A stretch of DNA of 64,000 nt, from the NCBI GenBank assembly GCA_946187325.1, contig CAMHQC010000006.1, forward strand, positions 1 to 64,000, written 5' to 3'. The stretch is from an uncultured Clostridia bacterium (GTDB lineage: Bacteria > Bacillota > Clostridia > Oscillospirales > Acutalibacteraceae). Below are positions 16,510 to 26,900 of this stretch, piece by piece; position 1 is the first letter of the stretch; every line of letters begins with the position of its first letter. The notes under the pieces are model-generated. The model did no database searches. It was not told the origin of the DNA and worked only from the letters and a program-made list of their open reading frames with translations. The position numbers and the translations under genes are program-made.

Positions 16510-17259
16510 TTATAAAACTTTCTTTAAAAAGTCCTGAGTACGCTCGTTTTGCGGATTACCGAAAATCTGCTCGGGAGTACCTTCTTCCTTAATTCCGCCG
16601 TCAGCCATAAACAGCACTCTGTCGGAAACCTCTCTCGCGAATCCCATCTCGTGAGTTACGACTACCATAGTCATACCCTCTTTAGCGAGTTCCTTCATAA
16701 CGTCGAGAACTTCGCCTACCATCTCGGGATCGAGCGCCGAGGTCGGTTCGTCGAAAAGCATAATATCGGGGTTCATAGCGAGCGCTCTCGCTATAGCGAC
16801 GCGCTGCTGCTGTCCGCCCGAAAGCTCTCCTGGGTAAGCGGACGCCTTATCCGCTAAGCCTACGCGCTCTAAAAGCTGCATAGCTTTTTTCTCCGCCTCT
16901 AACGGCTTCATTTTTTTTAGCTCAACGGGAGCCATCATAATGTTTTTCTTAACCGTCATATTGGGGAAGAGGTTGAACTGCTGGAATACCATTCCGATAT
17001 TCTCTCTAACCTTATTTATATTGACTTTTTTATCGGTTATATCGTAACCGTCCACAATAATTTTACCCGAAGTAAGCTCCTCAAGCTTATTAAGACATCT
17101 TAAAAATGTACTTTTACCCGAACCCGACGGGCCGATTACACATACAACCTCGCCCTCGTGAATAACGGCGTCTACGCCTTTAAGAACTTCGTTATCTTCG
17201 AAATACTTATGAAGGTTGGTTACAACAATTTTTTCGTCGGATTTATTAGTATTACTCAT
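16510..17259 (-). CDS. Polar amino acid ABC transporter, ATP-binding protein
   Basis: 249 residues. Walker [10 protein letters not shown], signature LSGGQQQR, Walker [15 protein letters not shown], and switch His in VVVTHEMGF are all present. The sequence is that of the GlnQ/HisP/ArtP subfamily, which energises uptake of amino acids with the adjacent permease (four-base gap) and binding protein. The start ATG gives [20 protein letters not shown], normal for the family. It is last in a three-gene operon read from 18820. Confidence 0.95.
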   Translation of the reverse strand: MSNTNKSDEKIVVTNLHKYFEDNEVLKGVDAVIHEGEVVCVIGPSGSGKSTFLRCLNKLEELTSGKIIVDGYDITDKKVNINKVRENIGMVFQQFNLFPNMTVKKNIMMAPVELKKMKPLEAEKKAMQLLERVGLADKASAYPGELSGGQQQRVAIARALAMNPDIMLFDEPTSALDPEMVGEVLDVMKELAKEGMTMVVVTHEMGFAREVSDRVLFMADGGIKEEGTPEQIFGNPQNERTQDFLKKVL

Positions 17260-17262
17260 ATG

Positions 17263-17940
17263 TTATTTCTTCCCTTCGTATTTAAGCTTTTTTTCTATAT
17301 GATTCGAAAGCAGCATAAGTAACGAGATTATCGCCAGATACATCAGCGCTACTATCGAATATGTCTCGAAATATACGAAGGTCGAGCCTACGTACTGCTG
17401 GGCTTTGTTTACAACCTCAGCCATACCGATTACCGTGAGGATAGAAGTATCCTTAATAGTAATGATAAACTGGTTTACAAGGGAAGGAACCGAGAACTTG
17501 AACGCCTGCGGTAAGATTACCTTTCTCATTGTTTTTGATTTCGATAATCCGAGCGAACGCGCCGCCTCGCTCTGTCCCTTGGGCACAGCCATAATACCAC
17601 CGCGGTAAATCTCTGCTAAGTAAGCGCCAGCGTTCAGCGACAGGGTAATTATACCCGCTGTAACCGCGTCGAAGCGGAAGCTCGGAATAACTACCTGAAT
17701 CAACTGGGGAACGCCTAAGAATATGATTAACGCTTGTACGAGCATAGGCGTTCCTCGGATAATCCAAATATACACGCCCGCTATAGCGCGCGGTACGACG
17801 TTTTTCGACATCTTCATCAGACAAATAAAAAGTCCGATTATCATTCCTATCGCGATAGAAGCCAGCGAAACAAGCGCGGTCAGCTTTAGACCGTCCAGTA
17901 AAAGCGGCATCGCTTCGTTAAAAACTCTGCTAAAATCCAT
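17263..17940 (-). CDS. Polar amino acid ABC transporter, permease
   Basis: 225 residues with about five membrane helices and the HisM/GlnP-type permease plan. The coupling motif appears as EAARSLGLSKSKTMRKVILP, which docks on the ATPase. A single permease gene suggests a homodimer in the membrane. It is the second gene of the operon; an intercistronic stem-loop separates it from the binding-protein gene. Confidence 0.93.
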   Translation of the reverse strand: MDFSRVFNEAMPLLLDGLKLTALVSLASIAIGMIIGLFICLMKMSKNVVPRAIAGVYIWIIRGTPMLVQALIIFLGVPQLIQVVIPSFRFDAVTAGIITLSLNAGAYLAEIYRGGIMAVPKGQSEAARSLGLSKSKTMRKVILPQAFKFSVPSLVNQFIITIKDTSILTVIGMAEVVNKAQQYVGSTFVYFETYSIVALMYLAIISLLMLLSNHIEKKLKYEGKK

Positions 17941-17964
17941 TATACAACAACTGCCTTACATAAA

Positions 17965-17995
17965 TTCAGCACGATAAGAAACCTATCATGCTGAA
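17965..17995 (-). promoter_or_regulatory. Intercistronic stem-loop between binding protein and permease genes
   Basis: TTCAGCATGATA...TATCGTGCTGAA on the minus strand (one mismatch or wobble). Such hairpins often protect the upstream binding-protein mRNA and lower downstream expression. Confidence 0.6.
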
Positions 17996-18031
17996 TAAAA
18001 ATTTTCAACTTTTAAACTTAGCTAAACCGAA

Positions 18032-18820
18032 TTAATAACCGTATTTAGCGAGGATTTTCTTTAACTCGCCGCTCTTTTTGATGTTAGCTAAACCTGCGTC
18101 AAATTTCTCGAGAAGCTCGGAATTCTGACCTTTTTTAACCGCGAAGCCATAGCCTTTTACGTTAAAGGGCTTGTCGTTAACCATCTCGAGTTTAACCTCG
18201 CCTGTCTTAATTGAGTAAGCGATTACCGAGAAATCCTCGAAGCAAGCAATATCTACGCCTGTCTTAACCGCCTGATACATAGAGGGAGAATCCTTATAGT
18301 AGTTGATAGAGAATCCGTACTTATCCTTAACGGACTCAGCGTAATCTTTACCGGCAGTGCCGTTTTTAACAGCTACGGATTTACCCTTAAGGTCGTCCGT
18401 CTTTGTGCCTTTCTTAGCTACGATAACCTGACCGTCCTCGAAGTAGGGCTTAGAGAAATCAAAAGTTTTCTTTCTCTCGTCGTTAATAGTCATACCCGCG
18501 ATCATAGCGTCAGCCTGTCCCGACTGTACAGCGCCCATCGAAGCGTCGAAGCCTTCGTTGTGCATATCGTATTTAAAGCCCTGATCCTTGGCGACAGCTT
18601 CCATAATATCCATATCTACGCCGACATATTTCTTTGTCTTAGCATCGAGATACTCGAAAGGAGCGAACGCGTTATCTGAATAAATAACGTATGTCTTATC
18701 CGCCTTTTTGTCAGCAGCCCCGCTTGCGGTTGAGCCTGAGTTAGAGCTTGAGCAACCCGCGAACACGCAGATTGACGCAACCATTAACGCAACAAGTGTT
18801 ATTGATAAAAATCTTTTCAT
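18032..18820 (-). CDS. Polar amino acid ABC transporter, substrate-binding lipoprotein
   Basis: 262 residues. A lipoprotein signal ends at the lipobox VFAGCSS (Cys22), so the mature protein is tethered to the membrane. The fold is the family 3 solute-binding protein: YSDNAFAPFEYLD opening, VGVDMDIMEAVAKD, GMTINDERKKTFDFSKPYF, and a C-terminal LAKYGY. Family members bind glutamine, arginine, cystine and similar amino acids; the exact ligand cannot be read here. An AAGGAGAGG site and a strong promoter precede it. Confidence 0.93.
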   Translation of the reverse strand: MKRFLSITLVALMVASICVFAGCSSSNSGSTASGAADKKADKTYVIYSDNAFAPFEYLDAKTKKYVGVDMDIMEAVAKDQGFKYDMHNEGFDASMGAVQSGQADAMIAGMTINDERKKTFDFSKPYFEDGQVIVAKKGTKTDDLKGKSVAVKNGTAGKDYAESVKDKYGFSINYYKDSPSMYQAVKTGVDIACFEDFSVIAYSIKTGEVKLEMVNDKPFNVKGYGFAVKKGQNSELLEKFDAGLANIKKSGELKKILAKYGY

Positions 18821-18857
18821 TATTTACCTCTCCTTTAGTACATAATAACACCAAATT

Positions 18858-18886
18858 ATTATATATTATATAAATATTTTTGTCAA
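18858..18886 (-). promoter_or_regulatory. Consensus promoter of the amino acid transporter operon
   Basis: TTGACA, 17-base spacer, TATAAT, about 38 bases before the ATG. Confidence 0.9.
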
Positions 18887-18933
18887 TCATTACTTAACCT
18901 AACGTCGAATTATTTTAGATTATGTGAATTATA

Positions 18934-19069
18934 GCCGGCTTTTGCCGGCCGGTAGAAAAGAACCTGCATAAAAAGTGAAAAAAGATTGTAATACGCGAAA
19001 GAGCGGGCTTTAAACCGCAAACGAGCGAACTGCTTTTTACCCTCGGCTTTAAGTCCTGCCTCCGCAACC
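18934..19069 (-). ncRNA. tRNA-associated structured unit, fMet locus, second (diverged) copy
   Basis: On the minus strand it opens with about 20 bases complementary to the tRNA-fMet 3' end (GGTTGCGGAGGCAGGACTT) and continues through a GGGTAAAAAGC core. It lacks the acceptor-like 3' end and finishes in a GCCGGC-AAAA-GCCGGC hairpin. It is a decayed member of the family described at 19117. Confidence 0.5.
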
Positions 19070-19083
19070 TTTATGTAAAGTAA

Positions 19084-19113
19084 AAAAAGGTATCCCATTT
19101 GGAATACCTTTTT
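19084..19113 (-). terminator. Terminator between the two fMet-locus units
   Basis: AAAAAGGTATTCC...GGGATACCTTTTT, nearly identical to the hairpin at 19307. Confidence 0.75.
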
Positions 19114-19116
19114 GAT

Positions 19117-19294
19117 TGGTTGCGGAGACATAGTTCTATCTCCGGAAAATACCTGCCTCGCCTTTTACGGCTTGTTTAGGGGATAGTTTCATCTGCGCGG
19201 CGGTCTAAAAACGCTTACCCGAAGCGTTTTTACCTTCGATTTTCGCTGACGCTTAAATCTCGGTACGACCTGTTCAAGTCCTGCCTCCGCAACC
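19117..19294 (-). ncRNA. tRNA-associated structured unit, fMet locus, first copy
   Basis: 178 bases on the minus strand. The 5' arm (19294-19272) is complementary to 22 of the last 23 bases of tRNA-fMet before its final A. The core has the hairpin AAAACGCTT...AAGCGTTTTTAG and the conserved ACTATCCCCTAAACAAGCCGTA. The 3' end (CTCCGCAACCA) repeats the tRNA acceptor strand and CCA, and a terminator follows. Units of the same plan flank tRNA-Ser and tRNA-Arg. The family is not one I know, and its function is unknown. Confidence 0.7.
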
Positions 19295-19306
19295 TTTATG
19301 TAAAGT

Positions 19307-19338
19307 AAAAAAGGTATCCCATCTGGAATACCTTTTTG
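19307..19338 (-). terminator. Terminator of tRNA-fMet
   Basis: AAAAAGGTATTCC, loop AGAT, GGGATACCTTTTTT on the minus strand. Confidence 0.85.
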
Positions 19339-19340
19339 AT

Positions 19341-19416
<76 letters not shown>

Positions 19417-19443
19417 ATATCTGCAACGTTAAATTGTACATAT

Positions 19444-19472
19444 ATTATAGCGCAGTATGTTCACTTTGTCAA
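19444..19472 (-). promoter_or_regulatory. Promoter of tRNA-fMet
   Basis: TTGACA, 17-base spacer, TATAAT, about 28 bases upstream of the tRNA. Confidence 0.9.
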
Positions 19473-19531
19473 GTGTAATTATGTGTAATGTTTTGTCGAT
19501 AATAAAAATTCGCTAAAATTTGAGAATAAAA

Positions 19532-19561
19532 TTGATTTTTTACCGACACTTGTGTTATACT
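19532..19561 (+). promoter_or_regulatory. Probable metG promoter
   Basis: TTGATT, 18-base spacer, TATACT, about 50 bases before the chosen start. Confidence 0.55.
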
Positions 19562-19612
19562 TATTTAGTATTTTATTTCTATAATTATATTTATGTTTAT
19601 GGAGTGGTTTAT

Positions 19613-21574
19613 ATGTGTAAAAATTGTAAAGGAAAGCCGTATTATATTACGACCGCTATCGCGTACACCTCCCGAAAGCCTCATATCGGAAACAGCTACG
19701 AGATAGTGCTCACCGACGCTATCGCGCGTTATAAACGTATGCTCGGATATGATGTATTTTTCCAGACGGGAACCGACGAACACGGTCAGAAAATTGAAAT
19801 CTACGCTCAGTCCGAGGGCTGTTCTCCTAAGGAATATGTCGATAAGGTAGCGGGGGAAATCCGCGATATCTGCGATGTTCTCAACACTTCCTACGATTAT
19901 TTTATCCGAACTACAGACGAAAAGCATGAAAAAACCGTACAGAAGATTTTTAAGAAGCTCTATGAGCAGGGCGATATTTATAAGGGAAGCTACGAGGGAC
20001 TTTACTGTACTCCGTGCGAAAGCTTCTGGACAGAGAGCCAGCTTGTTGACGGAAAATGTCCCGACTGCGGACGTGAGGTAAAAGCCGCTAAAGAGGAAGC
20101 GTACTTCCTCAAGCTCTCTAAATATCAGAAACAGCTCGAGGATTATATCGAGTCGCACCCTGACTTTATCTATCCCGAAAGCCGTAAAAAAGAAATGCTC
20201 AACAACTTTATCAAACCCGGACTCCAGGATTTATGCGTATCGCGTACAAGCTTTAAATGGGGTATTCCCGTCGATTTCGACGAGGGACACGTTGTGTACG
20301 TTTGGATTGACGCTCTCTCTAACTATATCACTTCTCTGGGCTACGATCCCGACGGAAGCTCCGAGCAGTATAAAAAATACTGGCCCGCGGACGCGCATAT
20401 TATCGGTAAGGACATTGTGCGTTTCCATACTATCTACTGGCCGATTATGCTTCTCGCTTTAGGCGAGCCTTTGCCCAAGCAGGTCTACGGACATCCCTGG
20501 CTTCTTTTCGGCGAGGATAAAATGAGTAAGAGCCGCGGTAACGTAATCTACGCCGACGAACTCGTTAAGCTTATCGGCGTTGACGCGGTAAGGTATTATC
20601 TGCTTTCCGAGATGCCTTTCGCTAATGACGGCTCTATTACTTACGAAACTATTATCGAGCGTTATAACTCCGACCTCGCTAATACTCTCGGAAACCTCGT
20701 TAACCGAACTATCGCTATGAATAACAAGTATTTCGACGGCGTTATCCAGACTCCCGATACCGCCGAGGAAGTTGATGAGGACTTAAAGAAATGCTGTTTC
20801 GATACCGTCAAAAAGGTTGACGAGTGTATAGACGCGTTCCATATGAGCGACGCTGTAGAAGCCGTTATCAACCTCGCTAAGCGTTGTAACAAATATATTG
20901 ACGAAACTACACCTTGGGTACTCGCCAAGGACGAAAGCACTAAGTCAAGACTCGGCACAGTATTATATAATCTTTTAGAGGCTATAAGATTTGTAGCCGT
21001 TTTAATCGAGCCGTTTATGCCTGATACGAGCAAGGCGATTTTCGAGCAGATGAATTGCAGTGAAAACTCCTACGACAGTCTCGAGAGCTTCGGCGCGGTT
21101 AAAGCCGGCGAAAAAGTCGGCAAAGCCGTTCCGATTTTCGCGAGAATTGATCCCGAGAAGCTCTACGCCGAAATCGACGAAATGCAGAAAAAGAATGCCG
21201 AAAACGAACATTCTATAGAGGAAGTAGAGGAGGAGATTGAGGAAATCGCTCCCGAAATCTCTATTGATGACTTCGCGAAAGCGGATATCAGAGTCGGCGA
21301 GGTTAAGGCATGCGAAAAGATTAAGAAATCCAAAAAGCTTCTTAAATTCGATATCGACGACGGAATGGGCGGACGCACTATCGTAAGCGGTATTGCGCAG
21401 TATTATAAGCCCGAGGAGCTCGTCGGAAAGAAAGTTCTTTTCGTAGCGAACTTAAAGCCTGTTAAACTATGCGGAGTTGAGAGCCGTGGTATGATACTGT
21501 CCGCTGAGTGCGGAGATGATTTACAGGTTATTACTGTAGACGAAAAGAAAGTTAACGGAAGTAAACTGTGTTAA
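19613..21574 (+). CDS. metG: Methionyl-tRNA synthetase
   Basis: 653 residues from the ATG at 19613, preceded by TGGAGTGG. The track start at 19520 adds 31 hydrophobic residues that are not part of the family. It charges tRNA-Met with methionine, and initiator tRNA-fMet lies just upstream on the other strand. Visible features are the HIGH-type motif TSRKPHIGNSYE, a zinc knuckle (CTPCESFW...GKCPDCG), the KMSKS motif EDKMSKSRGNV, and the C-terminal EMAP/Trbp111 tRNA-binding domain from about residue 545 (DIRVGEVKACEK, SRGMILSAE). It is complete and ordinary. Confidence 0.97.
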   Translation: MCKNCKGKPYYITTAIAYTSRKPHIGNSYEIVLTDAIARYKRMLGYDVFFQTGTDEHGQKIEIYAQSEGCSPKEYVDKVAGEIRDICDVLNTSYDYFIRTTDEKHEKTVQKIFKKLYEQGDIYKGSYEGLYCTPCESFWTESQLVDGKCPDCGREVKAAKEEAYFLKLSKYQKQLEDYIESHPDFIYPESRKKEMLNNFIKPGLQDLCVSRTSFKWGIPVDFDEGHVVYVWIDALSNYITSLGYDPDGSSEQYKKYWPADAHIIGKDIVRFHTIYWPIMLLALGEPLPKQVYGHPWLLFGEDKMSKSRGNVIYADELVKLIGVDAVRYYLLSEMPFANDGSITYETIIERYNSDLANTLGNLVNRTIAMNNKYFDGVIQTPDTAEEVDEDLKKCCFDTVKKVDECIDAFHMSDAVEAVINLAKRCNKYIDETTPWVLAKDESTKSRLGTVLYNLLEAIRFVAVLIEPFMPDTSKAIFEQMNCSENSYDSLESFGAVKAGEKVGKAVPIFARIDPEKLYAEIDEMQKKNAENEHSIEEVEEEIEEIAPEISIDDFAKADIRVGEVKACEKIKKSKKLLKFDIDDGMGGRTIVSGIAQYYKPEELVGKKVLFVANLKPVKLCGVESRGMILSAECGDDLQVITVDEKKVNGSKLC

Positions 21575-21577
21575 TGT

Positions 21578-21604
21578 AAACGGAGCGAAAGCTCCGTTTC
21601 TTTA
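21578..21604 (+). terminator. Terminator after metG
   Basis: AAACGGAGC, loop GAAA, GCTCCGTTT, then CTTT. Confidence 0.8.
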
Positions 21605-21647
21605 GTTAATAGTTAATAGTTGGATTTTTTTATAAGAGGAAGTAGAA

Positions 21648-22421
21648 TTGAGTAAATACAAAAACATCTTTGACGCGCATTGTCATTATGACGACGACTG
21701 GTTTAACGACGACAGGGAAGAACTGCTCTCGACCTTGCGGGACTTCGGAATTTCGGGCGTAGTGTGTAACGCGGTCGATTTATTATCCGCCGAGGTTATA
21801 AAAGATTACGCCGAGCGGTACCCGTATATTTACTATACGGCGGGATTCCATCCCGAGAATTTAACCGACATTCCCGAGGATTACAAAGAGGGTATAGCAC
21901 GTTTTCTTGAACATAAAAAATGCGTCGCTATCGGCGAAATCGGTCTCGATTACCACTGGGATATCCCAAAGGATATTCAGCTTAAAATGTTCGAGGAACA
22001 GCTAAAGCTCTCAAAGGAGCTCGACGTTCCCGTAGTTGTTCACGACCGTGAAGCCCACGGCGATACTATGGATTTACTCAGAAAATACAAGCCTAAAGGC
22101 TTAATGCACTGCTTCAGCGGAAGTGTAGAGCTTATGCGCGAGGTGATTAAACTCGGAATGAGTATAAGCCTCGGCGGAGTGGTAACGTTCAAAAATGCCC
22201 GCCACAGCGTCGAATGCGCTAAGGAAGTTCCGCTCGACAGGCTTTTACTCGAAACAGACGCTCCGTATATGAGCCCTGTGCCGAACCGGGGCAAGCGAAA
22301 CGACAGCAGAAATATCGTATATGTCGCTGAAAAAATTGCCGGACTACGCGGTATAGACACTCAAAAGCTATTGGATATTACGGCTGAAAACGCCTTGAAA
22401 TTATACGAAATAGGGGATTGA
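21648..22421 (+). CDS. TatD-family metal-dependent hydrolase (DNase-like)
   Basis: 257 residues with a TTG start after AGAGGAAG. Metal ligands are visible: FDAHCH near the start, GEIGLDYH, VVVHDREA, LMHCFSG and the Asp of LLLETDAPY. TatD proteins are TIM-barrel nucleases with 3'-5' exonuclease activity that often lie next to metG in Firmicutes, as here. The stop lies only two bases from the esterase start, so the two are co-translated. Confidence 0.92.
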   Translation: MSKYKNIFDAHCHYDDDWFNDDREELLSTLRDFGISGVVCNAVDLLSAEVIKDYAERYPYIYYTAGFHPENLTDIPEDYKEGIARFLEHKKCVAIGEIGLDYHWDIPKDIQLKMFEEQLKLSKELDVPVVVHDREAHGDTMDLLRKYKPKGLMHCFSGSVELMREVIKLGMSISLGGVVTFKNARHSVECAKEVPLDRLLLETDAPYMSPVPNRGKRNDSRNIVYVAEKIAGLRGIDTQKLLDITAENALKLYEIGD

Positions 22422-22423
22422 CT

Positions 22424-23590
22424 ATGAAAAAATTTATTTCAATTATTTTATCGGTATTACTGGGGGTAACTTTTATGGCTTCGTGTTCAAATTCAAAGAC
22501 CGCAAATAAAACAAAAACTCAGACAGGTCATAAAATCTATATACGCGACGATTACGCGGCGGAGGATTTAAAGGTCAAGTTTTTAAACACTCAGTCGGGA
22601 GCTAAGGAAACCGTAAAGCCCGAAAAGCTTAAAGAAAACGACGACTATACCACCTACAGCGTGTGCGGCGACACTAAAAAGTACGACCGCCTTATTATTT
22701 CGAGCGACGGTACAGACAGCATACAGCTCGCCTTTAACGATTACGTAAACGGCTGGCATATTTCTATGTACGGAATGACTCCTTTTACTTATGATGAAAA
22801 GGAAGAACCCGTCGATTACGCCGTAAAGTCCTTTAAGTACGATAAGGATAATAACAAGGACGTTTATATCCATACTCCCAAGGGCTATAAAAAGGATTCT
22901 AAAGAAAAGTATCCTGTTATATATATGACCGACGGTCAGAATCTTTTCGACAACGGCGCGACCTCTCACGGCTGTTGGAGCGTAGCCGAAAGCGTAAGAA
23001 GTATGCAGAAAAATGTCGGCAAAAGCGCGATTATCGTCGGAATCGATGACAGCACCTCTAACCGCGACAGCGAGCTTACTCCGAATATCGGCAAGGTTGT
23101 AGACGTAAGCTCGGTTGACGGCGGTTCGTTCGAAAACGGTACCGGTAAGTTTTACAGCGATTTTGTCGTGAATACCGTTATGCCGTATGTCGAGAAGAAT
23201 TACAACGTCTATACCGACCGTGAACATACCGCGATCGCCGGAAGCTCCTCGGGCGGAATCGAGAGCTTCTATATCGGTATGGAGCATCCCGATAAATTCG
23301 GCGCGGTAGGCGCGCTCTCGCCCGCGTTCTCGCTGTTCTCGGATAAAACCTGGGTTAAATATCTTAAATCGAAGAACCTCGGTAAGAACAAACCGTTCGT
23401 GTACATCTATAACGGTGACAGCGACGACCTCGAAAAATACCTTAAAAAAGGCGCTGTAAGTATGGTTGATAATCTTAAAAAGGCAGGCTATACCGACAAG
23501 GATATTATGCTTAGAGTTTACGATAAAGGTATGCATACCGAGAAATTCTGGCGCGCGGTATTTCCCGAGTTCTTAAATATGTTTATTTAA
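22424..23590 (+). CDS. Esterase D/feruloyl-esterase-type lipoprotein
   Basis: 388 residues from the ATG at 22424 (AGGGGAT site); the track TTG at 22418 adds two residues. A lipoprotein signal ends in FMASCSN (lipobox Cys). Residues 35-115 look like a small beta-sandwich that could bind carbohydrate. From about residue 135 comes an alpha/beta-hydrolase of the putative-esterase family: VYIHTPKGY, YMTDGQNLFD, the nucleophile Ser in AGSSSGG, and a C-terminal His in GMHTEKFW. Relatives remove acyl groups from polysaccharides or siderophores. The substrate is not readable; a surface role in plant-glycan deacylation is plausible. Confidence 0.82.
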   Translation: MKKFISIILSVLLGVTFMASCSNSKTANKTKTQTGHKIYIRDDYAAEDLKVKFLNTQSGAKETVKPEKLKENDDYTTYSVCGDTKKYDRLIISSDGTDSIQLAFNDYVNGWHISMYGMTPFTYDEKEEPVDYAVKSFKYDKDNNKDVYIHTPKGYKKDSKEKYPVIYMTDGQNLFDNGATSHGCWSVAESVRSMQKNVGKSAIIVGIDDSTSNRDSELTPNIGKVVDVSSVDGGSFENGTGKFYSDFVVNTVMPYVEKNYNVYTDREHTAIAGSSSGGIESFYIGMEHPDKFGAVGALSPAFSLFSDKTWVKYLKSKNLGKNKPFVYIYNGDSDDLEKYLKKGAVSMVDNLKKAGYTDKDIMLRVYDKGMHTEKFWRAVFPEFLNMFI

Positions 23591-23601
23591 TATTCTTCGT
23601 T

Positions 23602-23629
23602 AAAGGCTTGCCCGAACGGCGAGCCTTTT
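23602..23629 (+). terminator. Terminator after the esterase gene
   Basis: AAAGGCTTGCC...GGCGAGCCTTT followed by TGTCGTTT. The region 23630-23882 is AT-rich with no gene seen. Confidence 0.75.
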
Positions 23630-23882
23630 GTCGTTTGGTTACAGTAAAAGGTAAAATTTCACAAATTTACACCGAAAACTTTGTGCAGAAAGTAGAAACT
23701 GAAATATGTTATAATTTTTTTGGAAAACCTGTATAAAATCGCGCGTTTATTTCGTCTATATTAATAGGCGGTTATTAGCCTTTATAATTGTCACAAAATT
23801 AAGAAATATAGGTTATTAGTAAGTGTAAAGTTATTTTTACCTTAATTATCATTCGCGCAAAAGAATTTATCCGTGAAAAATA

Positions 23883-23911
23883 TTGAAAACTCATCTGTAA
23901 AATGGTAGAAT
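23883..23911 (+). promoter_or_regulatory. Promoter of the subtilase gene
   Basis: TTGAAA, 17-base spacer, TAGAAT, 31 bases before the ATG. Confidence 0.65.
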
Positions 23912-23942
23912 AAGCTATATACTTTGTTATAGGAGAAAGAAT

Positions 23943-26900
23943 ATGAAAAAATCACTCGCGGTTTTATTATCTTCTATTATGATACTCTCGTCGGCTTGCG
24001 TTCCCGCGTCGGCGTTAAGCAGCGGAAAGAAGGATAATAAAACGAAAAATTATGTTGAGGGAGAGGCGATTGTCGTACTCAGAGACAGCGCCGATTTTAA
24101 TTACACAAAAGCCTCGAAAGCGTCCGTACTTTACGGAAACGGCGTAAAGCTTAAGGAGTCCTACTCGTTTAAAAAGAAATCGGGTAATCTCCGTGTAGCT
24201 GTGCTGAAATCAGCTACTCTTTCGACTAAGGAGATTATCTCGGGACTTAAAAAGAACAGCAAGATAAAGTACGCGTTCCCGAACTATAAGAAAAAGGCTT
24301 CCGCTATTACCGAGGATACCTATAGCAAATTCCAGTGGCCTTTAGAGAATGTCGGTCAGAATAACGGTAAAGCGGGAGTGGATATTAAGGCTGACGAGCT
24401 GTGGAGTAAAGCCGGCAAGGCTCAGAACGAAAACGTCGTTGCCGTACTCGATACGGGTATTGATATTAAGAACGATGAGTTTAAGGACGTTCTCTGGAAG
24501 AATCCTTACGGAAATAAGCTTCTCGGCCCGTGCGGTATCGACCTTACGGGTACATACAGCGACTATAAGCCTATAGACGACCACGGACACGGTTCTCACA
24601 TCGCGGGCGTTATAGCCGCTAAATCGGGGAACAAGACGGGTATCAGCGGAGTTAATAAATCCAACGTAAAGATTATGGCGGTTAAAATACTGAACTCTAT
24701 GGGCGGAGGAACCGACGACGGAATTCTCGCCGGCTTTGAGTATGTCCAGAGAGCTATCGAGCTGGGAACTAAAGTAACCGCGGTTAACTGTTCTTTCGGC
24801 GGCGAGGGCGACGAAACCGAGCGCGCCGCTTACGACGAGGTTATAAACGCGCTTGGTGAAAAGGGCGTTATTACCTGTATCGCCTCGGGTAATGAGGAAT
24901 TGAACCTCAACGATTTAGACGACCCCGAATCCGATAATTATTTTTACGGCGAGGTTGTAGTTCCCGCGTGCAGTAAAAGCCCTTACGCTATTACAGTTAC
25001 CGGCGCTAACGAAAACGGTGATATCCCGAGCTACGCTAACGTCGGCGACCATTATGTAGACGTAGCCGCCCCCGGCACAAATATACTCTCGACTGTATCC
25101 TATAATTGCTTTAACCCGTCAATTTATAATTCCTCGGAGATTGAAAAGCTTTGTTCTCATTATCAGAATTATGACGGCGGCTTAAAGAGCGGGGATTTCG
25201 GATACCCCGAGATTATTACTGAATTAAAAAACGCTTCTCCGTATAAAAATTTAAAGGTCGAGTCCTCAGACTCTTACTTTGGACTTTCGGGTAAAAGCGT
25301 TAAAATCACCCCCGAGGGTAAAAAGGCTTCCCAAACCGTTACCTGTGTGTTTGAAGTGCCGTTTACTCTTGATGACGCTGATAAAAACTACAGCGTAAGC
25401 CTTATGATGAAAGCTGACGGATACGCCGAGGGCTATTGTATGGATATTCCCGCCGACAGCGATGTTGACGAAGCTATAGAGGACAGCGAGTCTTATTTTG
25501 ATATTATGGCTTACGGAGACAACGATTGGATCCATATTTACTCCGATGTGGATGTTAAAAAAGATATTTACGATAAAGATAAAGACAGAAAGCTTGTTTT
25601 CGTGTTACGCAGCGACAGCTCGGTTTATATCGACGACCTGGCAGTAAGTAACCAGTCGGCTTGTGAGGACGATTTCGGTAAGTACGATTTCTGTTCGGGA
25701 ACTTCTATGGCGACCTCATTTGTAACGGCTTCCGTAGCGTTAGCCAGAAACGCTTATCCCGAGGCTTCAACCTTAGAGCTCGTTAATATGGTAGCTAACT
25801 CAGGCGAGGTTCATCCCGAGTACGAGGGCAAGGTAAAGCATAATAACTTCCTAACTCTCGACAGTTTGGAAAATATCCCGCCGATGATCAGTAAGGCATC
25901 GTATAACGACGGCGGTAACGTTAAACTCGAGGGCTCGTTTAGGAATGTTGAAAAAGCCTATGTAAACGATAAAGAGGTTGATATTCTGAGTCAGGACGCT
26001 GTGTCCGTAGTAATTCCGGATAATAAGTACAGCACTCATAACGTAAATATAAAGCTTGAAAACTCCGCGGGAAGCGATAGTATAGACGTTTTACTTTCCA
26101 AGAAAAATGCTCTTGCCGAAACTAAAAAGGTTCTCGGTAAGCCCGAGGATACCAGCACAGCGTTATTTGTTCCCGCGGGTTATAAAGCCTACTTAATCGA
26201 CACATATTACGGCTCGGTAGGCGAGCTTAGTACCGTATCCGCTAAGAAGTCCTATACCTATGAGGATGAGAGATACACTATGGGCTTAAACAAGCTGTTT
26301 GACAGCGAGTTTTATCTAGTTCACTCAGCCGTGTATTATAATAATAAGATTTATATAACGGTCAGCAATAATATTGTATCATCCGCTAAGACCCACACTC
26401 TCGGTTATGATTCAATCCTCGCGTGCTTCGACCCGAAAACCGAAAAGACCGTTAAGGTTTGTGACTTGCCCGACGAGTGTCTTTTAGGCTCGAGCCTCGC
26501 GGTTTATAATAACAGCCTGTATCTTATCGGCGGTTATGAAATCAATGAGCTTGAATTTGTGGACAGTGTTTACAAGTTTAACGCTTCTAAAAAAGTCCTC
26601 GCTAAAACCGACACCCCTATGCCGGAGGGCAGAGCTTATACTCAGTTTATTGAGTTGGGCGGTAAGCTTGTCGGCTTCTACGGAAGCATAGAGAGTACCG
26701 AAATGCCGCCGGCTATTGTATTCGACGGTAAAAGCTGGAAAACTTCTTCCGTAAAGCTCGAAAGTACCGACTGTACTACCTACACTTACTCGGGCGGCAA
26801 GACCGTTAAACAGTATGTCGGTAATGTCGGTATTGATAAAAACGGCGTTTTCTGTAACGGCGCTTATGTTTCGGGTTACGGCGATACGTTTACCTACGAC

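Noticed and set aside
22583-23536. 317-residue minus-strand ORF
   Set aside because: Exact antisense of the esterase gene, without a ribosome site.
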